Source: an uncultured Clostridia bacterium (GTDB taxonomy: Bacteria; Bacillota; Clostridia; Christensenellales; UBA1242). Taken from it: 7,166 nucleotides of DNA. Below, piece after piece: positions 5,472 to 7,166 of this stretch; positions within the stretch are counted from its first letter, which is position 1, and every line of letters begins with the position of its first letter. Location: assembly GCA_947366645.1 (NCBI GenBank), contig CANBAX010000044.1, positions 1 through 7,166 of the forward strand, written 5' to 3'. The position numbers were made by a program, and so were the translations under genes. Below the pieces are notes generated by a model, which had not been told where the DNA came from, did no database searches, and saw nothing but the letters and a program-made list of their open reading frames with translations.

Positions 5472-5516
5472 GTAACCCACTTTCATAATAAGACATATAT
5501 ACTAATGAGGGCAGTT

Positions 5517-5978
5517 ATGAATTATAATGATGAAAAATTATTATCTATAGATGAGTATGAAGTGATGGCAAAAGCTTATTCTGCACATTTACGCGATAAA
5601 GGCTTTATCTTTATACAAGTGGATAGCGAAGAAAACAATGAGCTTATTGCCGAGGTTAACGAGCTTTTTGCTCAAATCAAAAGTTCCCTCTTTTTCTTAG
5701 GAAACTTTTTGGGTACCGGCCGACTATACACACTCACAGATAGACAGATTAAACTTTTTCAAACTATATATCCAGACTGCACTCAAGCAAACTCCTACAA
5801 GATACGCGGAGATAAAACAAAGTGCTTTTTAAATATGATAGCCCTTGAAAGCACCCTCATTTCAAAACTCTTAACTTTAAGTGAAAACTCCCCTTTTTTT
5901 AAACAAATAGACACTATGATTCGCGAACGACTTTATGTCTGCGGAGAAATTTACAAGATAAAAGGACTAATGAATTAG
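5517..5978 (+). CDS. Protein of unknown function (153 aa)
   Basis: Not recognised. It is a soluble-looking, mainly helical protein: an acidic start (MNYNDEKLLSIDEY), a helical region to about 57, a short hydrophobic patch SLFFLGNFLG (57-66), a segment with RLYTLTDRQIKLFQ (69-82), and a helical C-terminal half with three cysteines (88, 103, 142) that form no metal-binding pattern. No signal peptide or clear membrane helix is seen. The ATG at 5517 is chosen over the one at 5505 because GAGGG (5507-5511) sits 5 nt before it. A strong terminator separates it from the coupling-protein gene, so it needs its own promoter, and none is convincing in the 45-bp gap. Its stop codon overlaps that of the convergent gene. 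Confidence 0.7.
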   Translation: MNYNDEKLLSIDEYEVMAKAYSAHLRDKGFIFIQVDSEENNELIAEVNELFAQIKSSLFFLGNFLGTGRLYTLTDRQIKLFQTIYPDCTQANSYKIRGDKTKCFLNMIALESTLISKLLTLSENSPFFKQIDTMIRERLYVCGEIYKIKGLMN

Positions 5979-5988
5979 TCCTTTTTTT
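5960..5988. terminator. Shared bidirectional terminator inside two overlapping stop codons
   Basis: AAAGGACTAA (5961-5970) pairs with TTAGTCCTTT (5975-5984) around a TGAA loop, with T runs on both sides (seven T at 5982-5988 rightwards; TTTT leftwards). The TAG of the 153-aa gene (5976-5978) and the TAA of the convergent 184-aa gene (5975-5977, complement) both lie at the top of the right arm, so the terminator is part of both coding sequences. Confidence 0.85.
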
Positions 5989-6529
5989 GTGCCATTTTTT
6001 CAATTACTAAAGGTAAAACCTCGTCAACAGCTTTTCTATAATCTCTAAAGTATTCTGGCTTGTAAGGCAGATATCCATCTTTAAGTTTGGATAAAGTTGT
6101 TTCATTTATTTCCAGTTTCTCGGCTAACGCAATACAAAGTTCCCGTCCGATAATGTATATATAATTATATTCATCAATGCCATTATAATATTTTATTTTA
6201 GGAAAAAGTCCGTCTTGTACTATTTGGTCATAGGCGTAGCCCATAAAAAATTGAAGTTTTTCAATGGCAAACTCATTCCCATTCGCGCCCGCCAAGATTT
6301 CCCAATTCATATATTTTTTGTAGTCCTCATCAAGTAGCCTATCTACTCCGCTTTTATAATAATACGCAACTACATCTTGCATACAAGGGTCACCCTCACT
6401 AGCCAGTTTAACCGCTTCGTCAAAAAGAGGATAAAATTTGACACGATAGTCCGAAACTTTGTTTATCTTTTCTCGCCATTCTATAAACTTTGAGTAGGCG
6501 TCCTTTCTTGCAATTCTTTCTTTTTTCAA
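5975..6529 (-). CDS. Sel1-like repeat protein with possible C-terminal helix-turn-helix (184 aa)
   Basis: The middle (about 36-95) resembles degenerate Sel1-like repeats: AVKLASEGDP, then VAYYYKSG, then NWEILAGANGNEFAIEKL, matching the A..G...A...L...Y..G and W...AA..GN..A...L spacing of that family. Sel1 repeats are helical protein-binding scaffolds. Near the C-terminus, LAEKLEINETTLSKLKDG (135-152) looks like helices 2 and 3 of an XRE-type helix-turn-helix; this is suggestive only and the rest of such a domain is not obvious. The start is TTG at 6529, supported by a strong AAGGAG 8 nt upstream. A perfect palindrome overlies its promoter, so autoregulation is possible. It follows the methyltransferase gene after 62 bp but has its own promoter. 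Confidence 0.75.
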   Translation of the reverse strand: MKKERIARKDAYSKFIEWREKINKVSDYRVKFYPLFDEAVKLASEGDPCMQDVVAYYYKSGVDRLLDEDYKKYMNWEILAGANGNEFAIEKLQFFMGYAYDQIVQDGLFPKIKYYNGIDEYNYIYIIGRELCIALAEKLEINETTLSKLKDGYLPYKPEYFRDYRKAVDEVLPLVIEKMAQKKD

Positions 6530-6541
6530 GTTTTTAACTCC

Positions 6542-6566
6542 TTAAATTAAGTATACCTTAATTTAA
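6542..6566. promoter_or_regulatory. Perfect 25-bp palindrome, candidate operator
   Basis: The 10-bp arms TTAAATTAAG (6542-6551) and CTTAATTTAA (6557-6566) flank a 5-bp TATAC centre. It covers the -10 of the 184-aa gene and touches its ribosome binding site, an ideal place for a dimeric repressor. A simple RNA hairpin is less likely because it is all A/T apart from one pair. Confidence 0.55.
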
Positions 6567-6579
6567 CAAAAATTGTAAA
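6550..6579 (-). promoter_or_regulatory. Promoter of the 184-aa gene
   Basis: On the minus strand TTTACA (6579-6574), 18-bp spacer, TATACT (6555-6550). The start would be near 6543, within the ribosome binding site region, giving a very short leader of about 14 nt before the TTG. Confidence 0.55.
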
Positions 6580-6591
6580 TTAAATTTTTAT

Positions 6592-7166
6592 CTAATCTAT
6601 ATTTTTCTTAAGTATTGCCATTACTTCAAAGTTTGCAGTACGCGGAAACATATCAAACAGCGTAACACTATCGGTAGTAAAAGTGTCTAACCTTTGAATG
6701 TCCCTTACCAATGTTGCTGGATTACATGAAATGTAAATAATTTGACAGTTTTGCTTATTAATCTCTTCACACACTTCCTTTGCACAACCACTTCTTGGAG
6801 GGTCAAGTACCATATAATCAAAATCCACATCTAACTTAGAAATAACCTCTTTGCAGTCGCCATTTAAATTAGTTAGATTTGTTAACTTGTTTTTCTCTTT
6901 TAAAGATTCAGCACTTGTATGCTCACTTTCTCCAAGTTCTACACCATAAACCTCTTGTGAATTTTGGCTTAAAAGTCCGCTAAGAACACCTGCGCCACTA
7001 TACGCATTAAGTACCTTTCCTCCTTTTACAGTTTCGCAAACCTTGTAATACAACTTTTTCGCTACACTGTCATTTACCTGCCTAAACGCGTCAACATCAA
7101 AATCGTATATTAAATCATTTTCTTTTATTTCTAGTATCCTCCCAAACACCCTTTGCCGAAAATCAC
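6592..7166 (-). CDS. rlmD: 23S rRNA m5U methyltransferase, RlmD/RlmCD (TrmA superfamily), C-terminal part
   Basis: Transfers a methyl group from S-adenosylmethionine to C5 of uridine in RNA, most likely 23S rRNA. The reading frame is open to the right edge (...DFRQRVFGRILEI), so the N-terminal TRAM domain and iron-sulfur cysteines lie outside the window and the GTG at 7149 is internal. Numbering from that GTG: FRQVN (22-26), SAM-binding LNAYSGAG (47-54), acidic YGVE (68-71), DPPRSG (116-121), catalytic Cys142 in ISCNPATLVRD, and DMFPRTANFE (166-175) with the general-base Glu175. The last motif usually has His-Val-Glu where this one has Asn-Phe-Glu. Which uridine it modifies cannot be read from this part; Gram-positive RlmCD or another paralogue is possible. 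It ends with TAG at 6592-6594 and has only a weak A/T hairpin after it. Confidence 0.9.
   Translation of the reverse strand, partial: DFRQRVFGRILEIKENDLIYDFDVDAFRQVNDSVAKKLYYKVCETVKGGKVLNAYSGAGVLSGLLSQNSQEVYGVELGESEHTSAESLKEKNKLTNLTNLNGDCKEVISKLDVDFDYMVLDPPRSGCAKEVCEEINKQNCQIIYISCNPATLVRDIQRLDTFTTDSVTLFDMFPRTANFEVMAILKKNID

Noticed and set aside
5083..5496. Minus-strand open frame of 137 codons opposite the end of the coupling-protein gene
   Set aside because: It overlaps a strong terminator and a conserved coding region, has no ribosome binding site, and its Arg/Phe repeats are the complement of the Glu-Ser repeat.
5475..5503. TATACT at 5498-5503 as promoter of the 153-aa gene
   Set aside because: Transcription would start inside or after the ribosome binding site, and the -35 position (ACCCAC) does not resemble a promoter element.

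Overview
The window is low-GC DNA with AGGAGG-type ribosome binding sites, short intergenic gaps, hairpin-plus-U-tract terminators and a tRNA gene with an encoded CCA. This suggests a Bacillota/Clostridia-type bacterium, probably an uncultured gut lineage; that is inference from style and protein families, not a database result.

Left third (1-2660, all minus strand): a tightly packed phage-type cassette. Reading leftwards from about 2710 it holds a three-helix membrane protein with a coiled-coil tail (holin-like at best), a 140-aa tail-fibre-type protein, two tandem paralogous small tail-tip/baseplate proteins (156 and 168 aa), and a 150-aa protein resembling tail-assembly chaperones. A strong terminator follows. 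At the extreme left edge another gene begins with the same MDSE start as the membrane protein. No capsid, portal, integrase or lysin is in view, so prophage, tailocin and remnant cannot be told apart. The cassette has a candidate promoter with a good -10, a poor -35, and three ATTAGCA repeats spaced exactly 10 bp apart just upstream.

Middle (2660-3420, no protein gene): T-rich sequence, stacked hairpins/terminators, an intact tRNA-Arg(UCG) on the minus strand, and a rearrangement upstream of it. The first 41 nt of the tRNA occur a second time 185 bp away, next to a near-consensus promoter. The 144 bp between the copies is hairpin-rich and carries a 14-bp inverted copy of the tRNA anticodon-arm/variable-loop region. 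This looks like a small insertion that split the original tRNA from its promoter and rebuilt the gene.

Right half (3420-7166): a complete, well-conserved VirD4/TraG-type coupling ATPase (672 aa) with its own promoter and terminator but no relaxase or type IV secretion gene alongside; a 153-aa protein of unknown function; a convergent 184-aa Sel1-like protein with a possible helix-turn-helix and a perfect 25-bp palindrome over its promoter; and the C-terminal part of an RlmD/TrmA-family RNA m5U methyltransferase running off the right edge. The 153-aa and 184-aa genes overlap at their stop codons inside one shared bidirectional terminator.

The methyltransferase and tRNA look like core genome. 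The tail cassette and the coupling protein look accessory. The most unusual spot is the rearranged tRNA-Arg locus.
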